A stretch of DNA of 64,000 nucleotides. Source: Caulobacterales bacterium RIFCSPHIGHO2_01_FULL_70_19 (GTDB taxonomy: Bacteria; Pseudomonadota; Alphaproteobacteria; Caulobacterales; Caulobacteraceae). The translations under genes were made by a program, and so were the position numbers. The notes under the pieces were generated by a model. That model worked only from the letters and a program-made list of their open reading frames with translations. It had not been told where the DNA came from and did not search any database. Shown in pieces: positions 16,101 to 24,776 of this stretch. Positions within the stretch are counted from its first letter, which is position 1. Every line of letters starts with the position of its first letter. The stretch covers positions 1-64,000 of the forward strand of contig MGLK01000035.1 in NCBI GenBank assembly GCA_001794825.1. The letters run 5' to 3'.

Positions 16101-16369
16101 CTGGAACGGCCGTCGCGGCTGGTGGAGTTGATCCGCTCCACCCCCTGGATGCCGGCGATCTGCTGCTCGATCGGCTCGGTGATCCGGCTCTCGATCACCT
16201 CGGCCGAGGCGCCGGCGTAGCTGGTGTTCACCGAGACGATCGGCGGGTCGACGTCGGGAAGCTCGCGGACCGGCAGGAAGAAGAAGCTGGCGGCGCCGAT
16301 GACGCAGAGCACGATGGCCGCCACCGCCGCGAAGACGGGGCGCCGGACGGCGACGTCGGAGAGCATCAT
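13133..16369 (-). CDS. RND efflux transporter permease
   Basis: This 1,078-residue inner-membrane proton antiporter belongs to the HAE1/AcrB-MexF group. It starts with VRRPVFAAVAAIVLCVIG, and TM4 carries the essential Asp pair in GLVVDDAIVVTEN. Two repeated halves, each with a large periplasmic porter domain, are visible. ATG 16369 overlaps the stop of the membrane fusion protein gene (ATGA). The first periplasmic domain contains an unusual Ser/Thr/Gly/Ala-rich insertion (about residues 254-285). No TolC-like outer-membrane gene lies nearby, so a shared channel is probably used. The substrate cannot be read from the sequence. Confidence 0.95.
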   Translation of the reverse strand: MMLSDVAVRRPVFAAVAAIVLCVIGAASFFFLPVRELPDVDPPIVSVNTSYAGASAEVIESRITEPIEQQIAGIQGVERINSTSRDGRSSVSVEFSLDRDIDDAANDVRDRVSRVVGNLPNQADPPEVRKADSDAQPIMILFLRATNMNRLELTDYADRYLLDRLATVPGVAAVNIYGEQRYAMRIWLDAAAMAARGITVTDVENALTTQNVELPAGALESGQKNYTVRVARTYANAADFRQLPIGVRGLSMSPTGATSSTASSASAGGLPSGASGAILGPTGYVTRLGDIARVEEAPQEDRRLFRGNGLDQIGLAITRQAQSNDLAISAGVRDMIEDIRPSLPEGVELVVGSDNSVFTSHAIDEVWITIGISMVLVALVNFIFLGTLRAALIPSIVAPICLLSTFIVLAPLGFSLNLLTLLALVLAIGLVVDDAIVVTENIQRRLDHGEPPLVAAERGARQVFFAVVATTVVLLSVFAPLLFLPGYVGRLFVELAAAIAAAVAFSAFLALTLSPMLASKILRPAASGGWLARRVDWAMDQLKTSYGASLNALLGRRAAVAGVAGVVVLIGAGAAVMFLNLPETLVPDEDRGRVVVRVQGPEGAGFDYTREIMLGLEPTLAEYVASGEAETYLVSAPGFGGGSFNSGNAVLTLADWSERDRSADEIAQELNGKLRNQTGAQVNASTPGAFQRGGGNSNSIEMVVTGAEYEDIYQWLQPVLAASLENPGFSRPRLNYEPNAPRLLVDVDPEKAAALGVSSQSIGRTLETMFGSRRATTYLKGGQEYDVILQTELDARRSVGDLEALYVNTGSGALVPLSAVVTTETSGDTPERRRLDRQRAITLSADLNPGVTLVDATEFLSSVAAQQPQGVVTTQWGGAARDQQEAGGAVAWAFGLALLLVFLVLAAQFESWITPAVIMLTVPLAAAGGLFGLVMAGSSLNIYSQIGLIILIGVAAKNGILIVEFANQLRDQGRSIREAIIESSTLRLRPIIMTSIATAFGALPLVLWQGAGAGSRQTIGVVIFAGAMFATLLTLFVVPVIYGVLARFTKSPEYTARKIEEWEAKELTANDSVPAAAE

Positions 16370-17484
16370 CGGGCGGCGCCCTTCTCGGCCGCGCCCCGCG
16401 GGGCGGCGCCGGCGACGCGGATCGGCGCACCTGGCTGGATGCGGTTCAGGCCCGAACCGACCACGCGATCGCCGGCGCTCAGGCCGGACACGATCTCGAC
16501 GAAGCCGCCCTCGACGGCGCCGGTCTCGACCTCCACCCGCTGGGCGGTCGCCCCGCGTTCGCCCGCGGCGATCCGGTACACGAACGCGCCTTCGCCCTCG
16601 TACTGCACCGCGGACTCGGGCACGGCCGGCGCCGTCCGCTGTCCCTGCGCGACCGTGACCCGCACCGCCATGCCCGGACGGATGCGCCATCCGGGGTTCG
16701 GGATCTCGGCCCGGGCGGTGACGGCCCGCGTCTGCTCGTTGACGCGCGTGTCGATCAGCGCGATCCGGCCGCTGAAGGGCTGGTCGCCGTAGGCGTCGAC
16801 GGTCGCCGTGATCGGCTGACCGGTGCGAAGCACCGCGAGGTAGCGTTCCGGGACCGGGAAATCGACCCGGACCACGTCGATGTCGTCCAGGGTGGCGATC
16901 ACGGCGCCCGGGTTCACAAGAGTGCCGGGGGTCACCGTGCTGAGGCCGAGAACGCCGGAGAACGGCGCCCGGATGACGCGGTCGCCCTGTCGCGCCTCGG
17001 CCGCATTCAGCGCCGCCTGGGCGCTCTCAAGCTGGGTCTCGTACTGCTCGACCATCATCGGCGACGCAAAGCCGCGCTCCCCGAGCTCGCGATAGCGCTC
17101 GTACATCGACCGGGCCTGCAGCACCTGCGCCCGCGCCTCGCCGACGCCGGCGTCTTCCTCCCGCGCCTGCAACTGCACCAGAGGCGTGCCGGCGGAGACC
17201 CTCTGGCCGTCGGTGAACAGGACGCGGGTGATCAGTTCGCTGGTCGAGGAGGTGATGTTCACCGACCTTCTGCCCCGCGCCACGCCAAGGACGCGGATCT
17301 CGTCGCTGAACGACCGCGGCGTGGCGACCGCCTGCGAGACCTGCTGGCCGCCGCCGCGCCCGCCGGGGCCGCCGCGAGCGCCGCCCGTGTCCTCGCCGGC
17401 AAAGGCGAGGCGGAGAACCACCGCCACGACCATCAGGCCGAGCAGCACGCCGGCCGCGACAAGAAGGAAATGGCGTCTGATCAC
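16366..17484 (-). CDS. RND membrane fusion protein
   Basis: This 372-residue periplasmic adaptor of the AcrA/MexH type is anchored by an N-terminal membrane segment (residues 6-29), followed by a glycine-rich linker. The lipoyl halves lie near VLFTDGQRVSAGTPLVQL and VIRAPFSGVLGLSTVTPGTLV, on either side of a coiled-coil hairpin (ARAQVLQARSMYERYREL...). The beta-barrel and membrane-proximal parts follow. The start is GTG 17484 with GGAG upstream. It is translationally coupled to the permease gene and forms one efflux operon with it. Confidence 0.93.
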   Translation of the reverse strand: MIRRHFLLVAAGVLLGLMVVAVVLRLAFAGEDTGGARGGPGGRGGGQQVSQAVATPRSFSDEIRVLGVARGRRSVNITSSTSELITRVLFTDGQRVSAGTPLVQLQAREEDAGVGEARAQVLQARSMYERYRELGERGFASPMMVEQYETQLESAQAALNAAEARQGDRVIRAPFSGVLGLSTVTPGTLVNPGAVIATLDDIDVVRVDFPVPERYLAVLRTGQPITATVDAYGDQPFSGRIALIDTRVNEQTRAVTARAEIPNPGWRIRPGMAVRVTVAQGQRTAPAVPESAVQYEGEGAFVYRIAAGERGATAQRVEVETGAVEGGFVEIVSGLSAGDRVVGSGLNRIQPGAPIRVAGAAPRGAAEKGAAR

Positions 17485-17630
17485 GCGGGAGGCACTCCGG
17501 ACTGGGAAGGCGCCGGCTTAGCGACTTCCCGCGGCGGCGCAATTCAAGTTGATGTAACGGAGCCGGTTTCCGTTTCCGTCGCGGCGAGGCCCCTGTTTAC
17601 GTCCGCCCGCCGGCCCCGGATCACCGGGCG

Positions 17631-18413
17631 TCAGAAGCGACGCCAGAGGGCGATCACCGGCCCGGCTGACCGCGGCGTTTCGCGGCCGTACACGGCTTCA
17701 CGCCAGCCGGCCTGCACGCTCCAGGCCCCGAAGCGCCGCACCACCGAGGCTTCGACGGAGAGCCAGCGCGGTCCATTCCCGTCGGCCGCGCCGGCGTAGG
17801 CCTGCCCCAGAGCCATCCAGTCCTCGCCGAAGTGGGCGCCGAGGGTCGCGTCCACCCGCGTCTCGTCTGGCAGCCCCTCGCGCATGCGTCGGGCGGCCTG
17901 CAGCTCGACGAAGCCGCCGCTGAAGGCGCCGAATCGGCCGCCCGGCGCGGCGAACGAACGGCCGACCGACGCCCGGACCTCCCAGTCCCGATCGCCCTCG
18001 CCGGGCGCGGCGTAGCCGGCGTTCCGCCCCTCGCCTCCGTCGGCGACGCCGCCGTAGAGCGAGACCGACGTGCGATCGTCGCCCCAGACCTGCCAGTTGA
18101 CTCCGATCTCGAGCGGCCCGCGCCCCTCGTAGTCGACGAAGGCGTCTTCCCCAGACTGCCAGTCTCCCTTGAGAACAAGCGTCAACTGGTCGGTCAGGCC
18201 ATACTCGACGAAGGCGCCGAGGATCCGCTCCCGGCGTTCCGCCGGCAGCGGCGCGAGCTCGCCGGACGGATCGAAGCCCTGGTCCGCCCGCATGTCCTCG
18301 AACTTGAGGATGACCTGGCCCCTGCCCCTGGCCTGCGGCCACGCGCCAGCTTCGGCCGCCGTCGCTGCTGCGGCGGCGAAGAGGGCCAGAACCAGCCCCC
18401 CGGCCGGTTTCAC
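17631..18413 (-). CDS. outer-membrane beta-barrel-like secreted protein
   Basis: The GTG at 18413 overlaps the stop of the aldolase gene and gives a clean signal peptide (MKPAGGLVLALFAAAAATAAEA, cleaved near AEA-GA). The mature part, about 240 residues, consists of alternating hydrophobic/polar stretches ending in aromatic residues (VEYGLTDQLTLVLKGDW, SVSLYGGVA, WSVQAGWREAVYG) and a terminal F, as in outer-membrane barrels. A longer frame upstream would overlap the aldolase gene by 55 bases. Substrate and role are unknown. Confidence 0.65.
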   Translation of the reverse strand: MKPAGGLVLALFAAAAATAAEAGAWPQARGRGQVILKFEDMRADQGFDPSGELAPLPAERRERILGAFVEYGLTDQLTLVLKGDWQSGEDAFVDYEGRGPLEIGVNWQVWGDDRTSVSLYGGVADGGEGRNAGYAAPGEGDRDWEVRASVGRSFAAPGGRFGAFSGGFVELQAARRMREGLPDETRVDATLGAHFGEDWMALGQAYAGAADGNGPRWLSVEASVVRRFGAWSVQAGWREAVYGRETPRSAGPVIALWRRF

Positions 18414-19174
18414 ACGTCGTAGCCCGGCGACTTGCGGTCGAGCATGCGCAGCGCTCCCGGCCACGCCAGGGCCGAGACGAAACCGATGCCCCCGCCCTGC
18501 TGCCGGGTCTCCTCCTGGGCCGCGTCGGGAGCGAACAGCACGTGCTCGCGCCCGCCCGACAGGGCCGCCACCTGCTGGGCGCAGGCACGCTCGAGGAAGA
18601 ACATCGCGACCCAGGCCTGCGCCGCTGTCTGGCCGACGGCCAGCGTGCCGTGGTTGCGAAGGAGCATCAGCGGCTTGTCGCCCAGGTCCGCCACCAGCCG
18701 CTCGCGCTCCTCATGGTTCAGGGCGAGGCCTTCGTAGCCGTGGTACGCGACCTGATGCTGAAGCAGGCAGGCGTTCTGGCCGATCGGCAGCAAACCCTCC
18801 TTCTGCGCCGCCACCCCGACCCCGGCGACCGTGTGCAGGTGGATCACGAAGTGGGCGTCCTCGCGGGCGCCGTGGATGGCGGAGTGGATCGTGAAGCCGG
18901 CCGGATTGATGAAGTTGGTGGTCTCCTGGACGATGGCGCCGTCGAGGTCGACCTTGACCAGGGACGAAGCGGTGATCTCTTCGAAATAGAAGCCGTACGG
19001 ATTGATCAGGAAGTGCTTTTCCGGACCGGGCACGCGCGCTGAAATGTGGGTGAAGATCATGTCGTCCCACCCGTGGAGCGCGACGAGCCGGTAGAGCGCC
19101 GCCAGCTCGACGCGCGCCTTCCACTCCGCCTCCGACACCTTCGACTTGAGGGAGGTGATCGCCCCGTCCGCCAT
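18410..19174 (-). CDS. class II aldolase/adducin family protein
   Basis: This 254-residue cytosolic enzyme-like protein has the aldolase II fold. It contains GWDDMIFTHISARVPGPE, the zinc-ligand motif HLHTVAGV and a later RNHGTLAVG segment whose His is normally the third zinc ligand. Family members cleave or epimerise sugar phosphates such as fuculose-1-phosphate; many annotated relatives have unknown substrates and so does this one. Its stop overlaps the GTG of the beta-barrel gene, which suggests a two-gene operon. Confidence 0.9.
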   Translation of the reverse strand: MADGAITSLKSKVSEAEWKARVELAALYRLVALHGWDDMIFTHISARVPGPEKHFLINPYGFYFEEITASSLVKVDLDGAIVQETTNFINPAGFTIHSAIHGAREDAHFVIHLHTVAGVGVAAQKEGLLPIGQNACLLQHQVAYHGYEGLALNHEERERLVADLGDKPLMLLRNHGTLAVGQTAAQAWVAMFFLERACAQQVAALSGGREHVLFAPDAAQEETRQQGGGIGFVSALAWPGALRMLDRKSPGYDV

Positions 19175-19315
19175 GGCTGCGTGCTCCTTATGTTCCGCCG
19201 GCCACGCTCGCGCCGTCGGGCGTCCGCGTCAAGATTCAGGATCCATTAACCCTGCTTTAGGGACCCACGGCTACGGTCGCCTTCGCCGCATCGAGCCGGC
19301 GCGCCGGAGACGTCC

Positions 19316-20449
19316 GTGACCGTCCTCGTCCAGCTTCCGCTTTCCACCCGCAGCGCGCCGCCCCCGGGCGAACTGCTCTCGCTGGCGCGGAACCCCAGCC
19401 CCGACGCCCGCCAACGCCTCCTGCTGGGCGTCATGGCGCTCTGCGACGTCAGCCCTCCGGCGGGTGAACTGTCCCCGGTCCTCGGCGAGATTTTCCTGAC
19501 CCTGGCGAAGCAGGCGGAGCGCGAGGTGCGCCGTGCTCTCGCCGAACGCCTGGCCGGCGCCGAGTGGGCGCCTGCCGCGCTGGTGAACGTGCTTGCGCTC
19601 GACGAGATCGAGATCGCCCGGCCGATCCTGCTCTCCAGCCCGGTCCTTCAGGACGACGATCTGCTGCGCGTGCTGATCGAGGCGTCGCTGGAGCACCAGA
19701 TCGCCGTCGCCCGACGTCCGCGGATCAGCGGCCGGGTCGTCGACGCCGTCATAGAGCGCGGCGAGCCGGCGGTGCTGACTGCGCTGGCCACGAATCGAAC
19801 GGCCGAGGTCAGCCCGGACGGGCTGCGCCGGCTGGTGGAGCATTCCCGCCGCATCGCGGCCCTGCGCGGACCGCTGATCCGTCATCCGCGCCTGACCCAG
19901 GCCCTCGCCCGCGAAATGTATCACTGGCTCGGCGAGGCCCTTCGCCAGTCGATCAGCGCCCGCTTCGAGGTCGAGGAGCATCGCCTCGCCGCCGCGGTGT
20001 ACGATGCGGTCGAGGGCGTGCTCCGGCCTGCAGCCCAGCCCCCGGTCGAGACCCCCGAACGCGAGGAAATGGAACGGCGCCTCGCAAGCAAGCTGCACGC
20101 CGCCGGCCAGCTGCGCGCCGGCGTTCTGGTCCGCGCCGCCCGCGAGAAGCGGATGAGCCTGTTCGTCCATGGCCTCGCCATGCTGGGCGGCTTCACCGCC
20201 GCCGAGGTCAGGGCCGCCCTGGCCGCCTCGAGGCCGGAAGCTCTCTACTACGCCTGCGCCGCCGTCGGCATCGACCGCGCTGTCTACCCGAGCCTGCTTG
20301 CGGAGCTCCGCGGGATGAACCAGGGCTTGCCCGGGGACCAGGGACCGGCCGTCTGGCTGAGAGGCGCCATTTCCCCCGCCTCCGCCGCCCGCGCCTTCCG
20401 CGCCCTTGTGGCCGACGGCCGCACGGCGCCGGAGCGCCTCGCCGTTTGA
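19316..20449 (+). CDS. DUF2336 protein (first copy)
   Basis: This 377-residue soluble helical protein starts at GTG 19316 after GGAG. It shows the repeated short helical pairs of the DUF2336 family ([38 protein letters not shown]-type HEAT-like repeats) and a separate C-terminal helical domain. The family is mainly alphaproteobacterial and has no established biochemical function. It is followed after 31 bases by the NAD kinase gene. A second member lies at 21867-23006. Confidence 0.85.
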   Translation: MTVLVQLPLSTRSAPPPGELLSLARNPSPDARQRLLLGVMALCDVSPPAGELSPVLGEIFLTLAKQAEREVRRALAERLAGAEWAPAALVNVLALDEIEIARPILLSSPVLQDDDLLRVLIEASLEHQIAVARRPRISGRVVDAVIERGEPAVLTALATNRTAEVSPDGLRRLVEHSRRIAALRGPLIRHPRLTQALAREMYHWLGEALRQSISARFEVEEHRLAAAVYDAVEGVLRPAAQPPVETPEREEMERRLASKLHAAGQLRAGVLVRAAREKRMSLFVHGLAMLGGFTAAEVRAALAASRPEALYYACAAVGIDRAVYPSLLAELRGMNQGLPGDQGPAVWLRGAISPASAARAFRALVADGRTAPERLAV

Positions 20450-20480
20450 CTTCGCCGGCGGGCTCGGCTTGCGTGCAGGT

Positions 20481-21263
20481 GTGAGCGCGCCCGCCCCTTC
20501 CCTCCCCCGCATCGCCTTCGCCGCCTCAGATCGTCCGGAGGCCCAGACCGCTCGGGCGCGCCTGGCCGCCCGCTACGGCTCGGCTGACCCGGAAACCGCG
20601 GATGTGATCGTCGCCCTCGGCGGCGACGGCTTCATGCTCGAGACCCTGCACACGGTGTTGGACCGGGGCACGCCGGTGTTCGGCATGAACCGCGGTTCGG
20701 TCGGCTTCCTGATGAACGACTACAGCGAGGACGACCTGCCGGAACGCATCGCGCGCGCCGGGCGAACCGTGATCCATCCCCTGCAGATGGACGCCTGGAC
20801 CGAGAGCGGCCAGGTCCAGAGCGGTCTGGCCATCAACGAGGTCTCGCTGCTGCGCCAGACGCGCCAGAGCGCCAAGCTGCGGATCAGCGTCGACGGCCGC
20901 GTGCGGCTGGAGGAACTCTCGTGCGACGGCTGTCTCGTCGCCACGGCGGCCGGTTCGACCGCCTACAACCTGTCCGCCCATGGTCCGATCATTCCGCTCG
21001 ACTCGCAGGTGCTGGCCCTGACGCCGATCAGCGCCTTCCGACCGCGTCGCTGGCGGGGCGCCCTGCTGTCCCACCGGGCTCGGGTCCGCTTCGAGGTGCT
21101 GGAGCCGGACAAGCGGCCGGTCAGCGCGACCGCCGACAGCTTTGAGGTCCGACGGGTCGCCCGGGTCGACGTCCACGAACGCCGCGACATCGCCCTGACC
21201 ATGCTGTTCGACGCGGACCGCTCGTTCGAGGAACGCGTGCTCGCGGAGCAGTTCGCCGCCTGA
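20481..21263 (+). CDS. nadK: NAD kinase
   Basis: NadK phosphorylates NAD to NADP in the cytosol and sets the NADPH pool. The motif GGDGFML near the N-terminus, [10 protein letters not shown], the NE-containing [11 protein letters not shown] segment and the [17 protein letters not shown] motif are the conserved elements of the family. I place the start at GTG 20481 (260 residues); a longer frame overlaps the DUF2336 gene and has no family counterpart. The ribosome binding site is weak. It probably shares a transcript with the DUF2336 gene upstream. Confidence 0.92.
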   Translation: MSAPAPSLPRIAFAASDRPEAQTARARLAARYGSADPETADVIVALGGDGFMLETLHTVLDRGTPVFGMNRGSVGFLMNDYSEDDLPERIARAGRTVIHPLQMDAWTESGQVQSGLAINEVSLLRQTRQSAKLRISVDGRVRLEELSCDGCLVATAAGSTAYNLSAHGPIIPLDSQVLALTPISAFRPRRWRGALLSHRARVRFEVLEPDKRPVSATADSFEVRRVARVDVHERRDIALTMLFDADRSFEERVLAEQFAA

Positions 21264-21329
21264 GCCGCGTGCACGGGTTCTTAAGGTCGGCCATGCGATC
21301 GTCCGGCCGTTCATTTTGGGGAGCGCGCC

Positions 21330-21806
21330 GTGAGCAATTCGGCCCAGGTCATCCGTCCGCCCAACACCCTTCGGCTGAAGGTCGGCGGCGGATTCGGCGG
21401 AATCGACGCCGGAGCCATCGCCAAGGCCGAGGAGGCCCTCAAGGCCATGTCGGCCCAGTTCGGCCAGTGGCTGCAGGACGAGATCGTCAAACTCGACAAG
21501 GCCCAGGCGGACATCCGCAACCAGGGCTACAACGAGCAGACGGCCGAGGCGCTCTACTTCCGGGCCCACGATCTGAAGGGTCTGGGAACCACCTACCAGT
21601 ATCCGCTGGTGACCCGCCTGGCCGGTTCGCTGTGCAAGATGATGGACGAGCCGGGCAAGCGCATGGCCGCCCCTCTCGTGCTGATCGACGCCCACGTCGA
21701 CGCCATCAAGGCGGTGGTCCGCGACCAGATCCAGACCGACGACCATCCCACCGGCCGGGCGCTGGCCGAGACCCTCGAAGCTCGGGTGGCCGAACACCTC
21801 GGCTAA
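21330..21806 (+). CDS. Hpt domain phosphotransfer protein
   Basis: This 158-residue protein starts at GTG 21330 after GGGAG. Residues 70-100 (TAEALYFRAHDLKGLGTTYQYP) hold the histidine phosphotransfer motif, with H80 as the likely phosphorylated residue, in a helical bundle. Hpt proteins relay phosphate between receiver domains. No histidine kinase or response regulator lies in this neighbourhood, so its partners act in trans. It lies between two DUF2336 genes. Confidence 0.85.
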   Translation: MSNSAQVIRPPNTLRLKVGGGFGGIDAGAIAKAEEALKAMSAQFGQWLQDEIVKLDKAQADIRNQGYNEQTAEALYFRAHDLKGLGTTYQYPLVTRLAGSLCKMMDEPGKRMAAPLVLIDAHVDAIKAVVRDQIQTDDHPTGRALAETLEARVAEHLG

Positions 21807-21830
21807 GCGGACGCGCTCCGGTTTCACGCC

Positions 21831-21853
21831 ACGCCCGCCCTTCCGGCGGGCGT
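21831..21853. terminator. hairpin between convergent genes
   Basis: ACGCCCGCC (21831-21839) and GGCGGGCGT (21845-21853) form a perfect 9-bp stem with a five-base loop. The T run after it is short, so termination is probable but not certain. It separates the rightward Hpt gene from the leftward DUF2336 gene. Confidence 0.6.
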
Positions 21854-21866
21854 TCGCATATGGGCC

Positions 21867-23006
21867 TCAGGCGGCTGCGCCGACCTGGTCCCGCTCGGCC
21901 GGACGGCGGTCGAGCCGCTCCATCAGATAGGCCAGGTCGTCCCGTCCGACATTCGGCCGCTGCGTCAGGAACCGCTCCAGCATCTGCTGGCGGAAGGCGT
22001 CGGCCGAGGTGTCCACCCCTTCGTTCTGCAGGGCCCGCCAGGTGTCGACCCCGGCGCGGAAGGCCTGGAACAGTCTGGGCGGCAGGCCGGCCCGGTCGTA
22101 GATCGCCTTCAGCCCCAGCGGCCCCGCATCGTGGATCATCAGCCAGGCGCGCTGGTGCGGCGTTCCGGCGAGCTCCGCCAGCCCGTGCTCGAACAGGGCC
22201 ATCTGCCCGCGCGCCAGCGCCCGCAGGAGCAGCGACGCCGTGAGCGCCTTGCGCGCGTTAAGGCTGGCCGCGAACTCGCCCAGATCGGCCTGGCCGGAGC
22301 CCTGGTCCACCAGATCGACCGTGGCCCGTTCCCGCGCGAAAGCGGCCAGACGGATCGCCGTCTCCGGCGCCACGGCATGTCGGGTGACGAGATGTTCGCG
22401 CACGGCGTCGGACGCCAACTCGATCAGCCGTTCGCTCACCGAAAGGGGCAGCACCTGCCGGTACGCCAGCGCGGCGACCACCTGCGGCGAGGCGCCGAAG
22501 CGGTCGATGCAGGTCCCGAGCGAGGATTCGGCGATGTCGGCGTTGTCATTGGCCGCGAGGGTGCGAACCGCCTGCTCGCACCCGACGTCGGCGACCGCCG
22601 CCGCCACGTCGCGGCTGACCCGCGGCCGGGCCGCGACGGCGTTCTGCCGGACCGGGGAACCGGCCCGGACGATCTCGATGAGGTCTTCGTCGGTGAACGC
22701 CGGCGAGAAGTTGATGATCGGCAGCGCCACGCTGTCCACGTCGGCCGCCAGCCGGCGCGCGACATCCCGGGGAACGAGGTCCGAGGTCTTCAGCGTGACC
22801 GCCATCGCCCGTCGCACCAGCTCCGCGGCGTCCTCGGCCAGCATGCGCAGGATCTTGTGGGCGGCGGCACGCCCGGCCTCGTCCAGGTCGGCGCGGTCCA
22901 TGCTGCGGCACAGCTTGTGGGCCGCCGCGGCGCGCTCGTCGTCGTCCGCCGCCTTGATCAGCCTGCGGATGTCCAGTTCGGTCAGGCGGGCGCGATAGGC
23001 GGTCAT
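21867..23006 (-). CDS. DUF2336 protein (second copy)
   Basis: This 379-residue soluble helical protein is of the same family as 19316-20449, with HEAT-like pairs such as ADLVRRAMAVTLKTSDLVPRDVARRL in the first half and a distinct C-terminal domain (ALARGQMALFEHGLAELAGTPHQRAWLMI). The two copies are clearly divergent. It follows the lytic transglycosylase gene on the same strand after 81 bases. Its role is unknown. Confidence 0.85.
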   Translation of the reverse strand: MTAYRARLTELDIRRLIKAADDDERAAAAHKLCRSMDRADLDEAGRAAAHKILRMLAEDAAELVRRAMAVTLKTSDLVPRDVARRLAADVDSVALPIINFSPAFTDEDLIEIVRAGSPVRQNAVAARPRVSRDVAAAVADVGCEQAVRTLAANDNADIAESSLGTCIDRFGASPQVVAALAYRQVLPLSVSERLIELASDAVREHLVTRHAVAPETAIRLAAFARERATVDLVDQGSGQADLGEFAASLNARKALTASLLLRALARGQMALFEHGLAELAGTPHQRAWLMIHDAGPLGLKAIYDRAGLPPRLFQAFRAGVDTWRALQNEGVDTSADAFRQQMLERFLTQRPNVGRDDLAYLMERLDRRPAERDQVGAAA

Positions 23007-23087
23007 GGGCAGGGCTCGAATTCCAGCTTCGCGGGAAACATCGGCCCGTCATCGTTAACGGGCGGTTCACCATGGCGGGATTCGGGC

Positions 23088-23885
23088 TCAGACTTCGCTG
23101 GTTTCGCCCGGTCCGAAGGCGCCGCCGAAGCCGGCGCCCTTGCCTTCCCCTTCCTGTCCCAGCAGCAGCGCCAGCAGGCTCTGGTCCTGCCGCAACCGGT
23201 CCAGTCGGGCCGCCAGCATCTGGTCGCGCGGCGACAGCTCTGGCGCGGCCGGCGGCGGCCCGGCGGCGGCGGCCGGCGCCCCGCCGCCGGCAGATCGCTG
23301 GAGATTGGCGTGAACCTCGGCCACGGTCGCCGGTCGGCCGTCGCGATAGAAGATCGACCGATTGGCGGCGGCCGCCTCGGGGAACAGGGCGGCGGCGCTG
23401 GAACCAGGCCGCCGCGCCATGGCGTCCATCAGTTGCGCCGCCCCGGCGGGGCCGAGGAAGTGCGCCGCATAGAGATCGCCCGCGCCCGGCTCGCGACCGG
23501 TACGGCCACGCAGGTAGGCGGCGTTGGACGCCGTCAGCTCGGCCGCCATCACCGAGGCGGCGCGGGGGTCGAAGCGCAGGTCGAGCACCACGTTGCGGGC
23601 CGAGCCGCCGACGCGCCAGCGCCCGTCGGAGCCGCGGTGGATCAGGTCGGCGTACTGGCCGTAGCCGTGCTTGGCGCCGTGGGCCTTCACCGTCGCCAGC
23701 CAGGTCTGCTCGATGAACTGGAACAGCCCGGCCGCCGACGAGGTCGGGGCGCGCGCCGAGGGGTTCATCGCGCTTTCGCGCCGCGCCGTGCGCACGAGGA
23801 ATTCGGCGTCCACGCCGGTGGCGCGGGACGCCTGCCGGATGGCCGCCTCAACCCCGTTCGACGATGGAATCGCCCCGATGGTCAT
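23088..23885 (-). CDS. lytic transglycosylase (SLT fold)
   Basis: The 265-residue protein has a transglycosylase SLT-like core at about residues 10-170: LVRTARRESAMNPSARAPTSSAAGLFQFIEQTW contains the catalytic Glu of ARRES and the AGLFQF motif. The C-terminal part is an alanine/proline-rich linker and a helical tail (DRLRQDQSLLALLLGQ). No classical signal peptide is visible, so export may use another route or a different start. Such enzymes cleave peptidoglycan during cell-envelope assembly. Confidence 0.85.
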   Translation of the reverse strand: MTIGAIPSSNGVEAAIRQASRATGVDAEFLVRTARRESAMNPSARAPTSSAAGLFQFIEQTWLATVKAHGAKHGYGQYADLIHRGSDGRWRVGGSARNVVLDLRFDPRAASVMAAELTASNAAYLRGRTGREPGAGDLYAAHFLGPAGAAQLMDAMARRPGSSAAALFPEAAAANRSIFYRDGRPATVAEVHANLQRSAGGGAPAAAAGPPPAAPELSPRDQMLAARLDRLRQDQSLLALLLGQEGEGKGAGFGGAFGPGETSEV

Positions 23886-24041
23886 AATCGTTAACGCTGG
23901 CGAACTCTGGTTAACGGAACCCTAATATGCGGAGCCGCCGCCAAGACCATTTCAAGGCGAAGCTCGCCCAAAACTTGCCGCAACGTCAGCGCTCAACTTG
24001 GCCGTGGGACGCTGTGGGGACAGTGACAGGGATGAACGGCC

Positions 24042-24776
24042 ATGATGATCAGAACCGCAGGCGGCCCCGGACTGGTGAGCCCCATCGACTTCCACGAGCG
24101 GCGGGGGCCCGGCCTCTCGCGCAACGCCTGGATCGCCATCGGCGTGGTCGCGGCGGCCCACCTCGGGGTCGGCGCGGCCTTGTATTACCAGCGCTTTGAG
24201 CTCGAGGTCCCGCCGGCCGCGCCGGCGCCGACCGATCCGTTCCGGATCACGCTCGACCCGCCCCCGAAGCCGGTCACGCCCGAGGTCCGGCCGGCCGCGC
24301 CCAACCCCCCGATCCACACGACCCCGGCTCCGGTCGTCGAAACGCCGGTGCTCCCGATCCCGCATTTCGACGCGCCCACCGTTCCGGCGGGACCGACGAT
24401 CACCCTGGCCCACCCCGTGCCGAATCCTGTGGATGAGGCCCCGCCGGCGACGGAGCCGGCCCCGGAGCCGGCGCCGCCCGTCATCCGCAATCCCACTTGG
24501 GACCGGCAGCCGACCGCCGAACAGATGATGCGGGCGTATCCGGATCGGGCCCTCGAGCGCGGGATCGGCGGGTCTGCGACCCTGAACTGCCTGGTGCAGG
24601 CGAACGGCACGATCGCCGGCTGCGACGTGTCCCGCGAAACGCCGGCCGGCCAGGGCTTCGGCCGGGCGGCGCAGAGCCTGTCGCGCCACTTCCGCATCAA
24701 TCCCCGGACCGTCGATGGCGCGGCGACCGGCTCGCGGGTGGTGGTCAGTCTCCGGTTCGTGCCGCCGGCCGAGTGA
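24042..24776 (+). CDS. energy transducer TonB family protein
   Basis: The 244-residue protein has one N-terminal membrane segment (about residues 28-48, WIAIGVVAAAHLGVGAALYY). A long periplasmic proline-rich stretch (about 55-155) follows, then a C-terminal TonB-like domain with ERGIGGSATLNCLVQANGTIAGCDVSRETPAGQGFG. TonB proteins pass ExbB/ExbD energy to outer-membrane receptors; no exbBD lies nearby. It is convergent with, and directly adjacent to, the ThiO-like gene. A second TonB-like gene is at 52604. Confidence 0.85.
   Translation: MMIRTAGGPGLVSPIDFHERRGPGLSRNAWIAIGVVAAAHLGVGAALYYQRFELEVPPAAPAPTDPFRITLDPPPKPVTPEVRPAAPNPPIHTTPAPVVETPVLPIPHFDAPTVPAGPTITLAHPVPNPVDEAPPATEPAPEPAPPVIRNPTWDRQPTAEQMMRAYPDRALERGIGGSATLNCLVQANGTIAGCDVSRETPAGQGFGRAAQSLSRHFRINPRTVDGAATGSRVVVSLRFVPPAE

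Noticed and set aside
13133-16690. Extended N-terminus of the RND permease
   Set aside because: The added residues are Arg/Gly-rich and lie within the fusion-protein gene; the conserved start is at 16369.
13772-16792. 1,000-codon open frame antisense to the RND permease
   Set aside because: It mirrors the permease codons and has an arginine/histidine/glutamine-rich composition without motifs.
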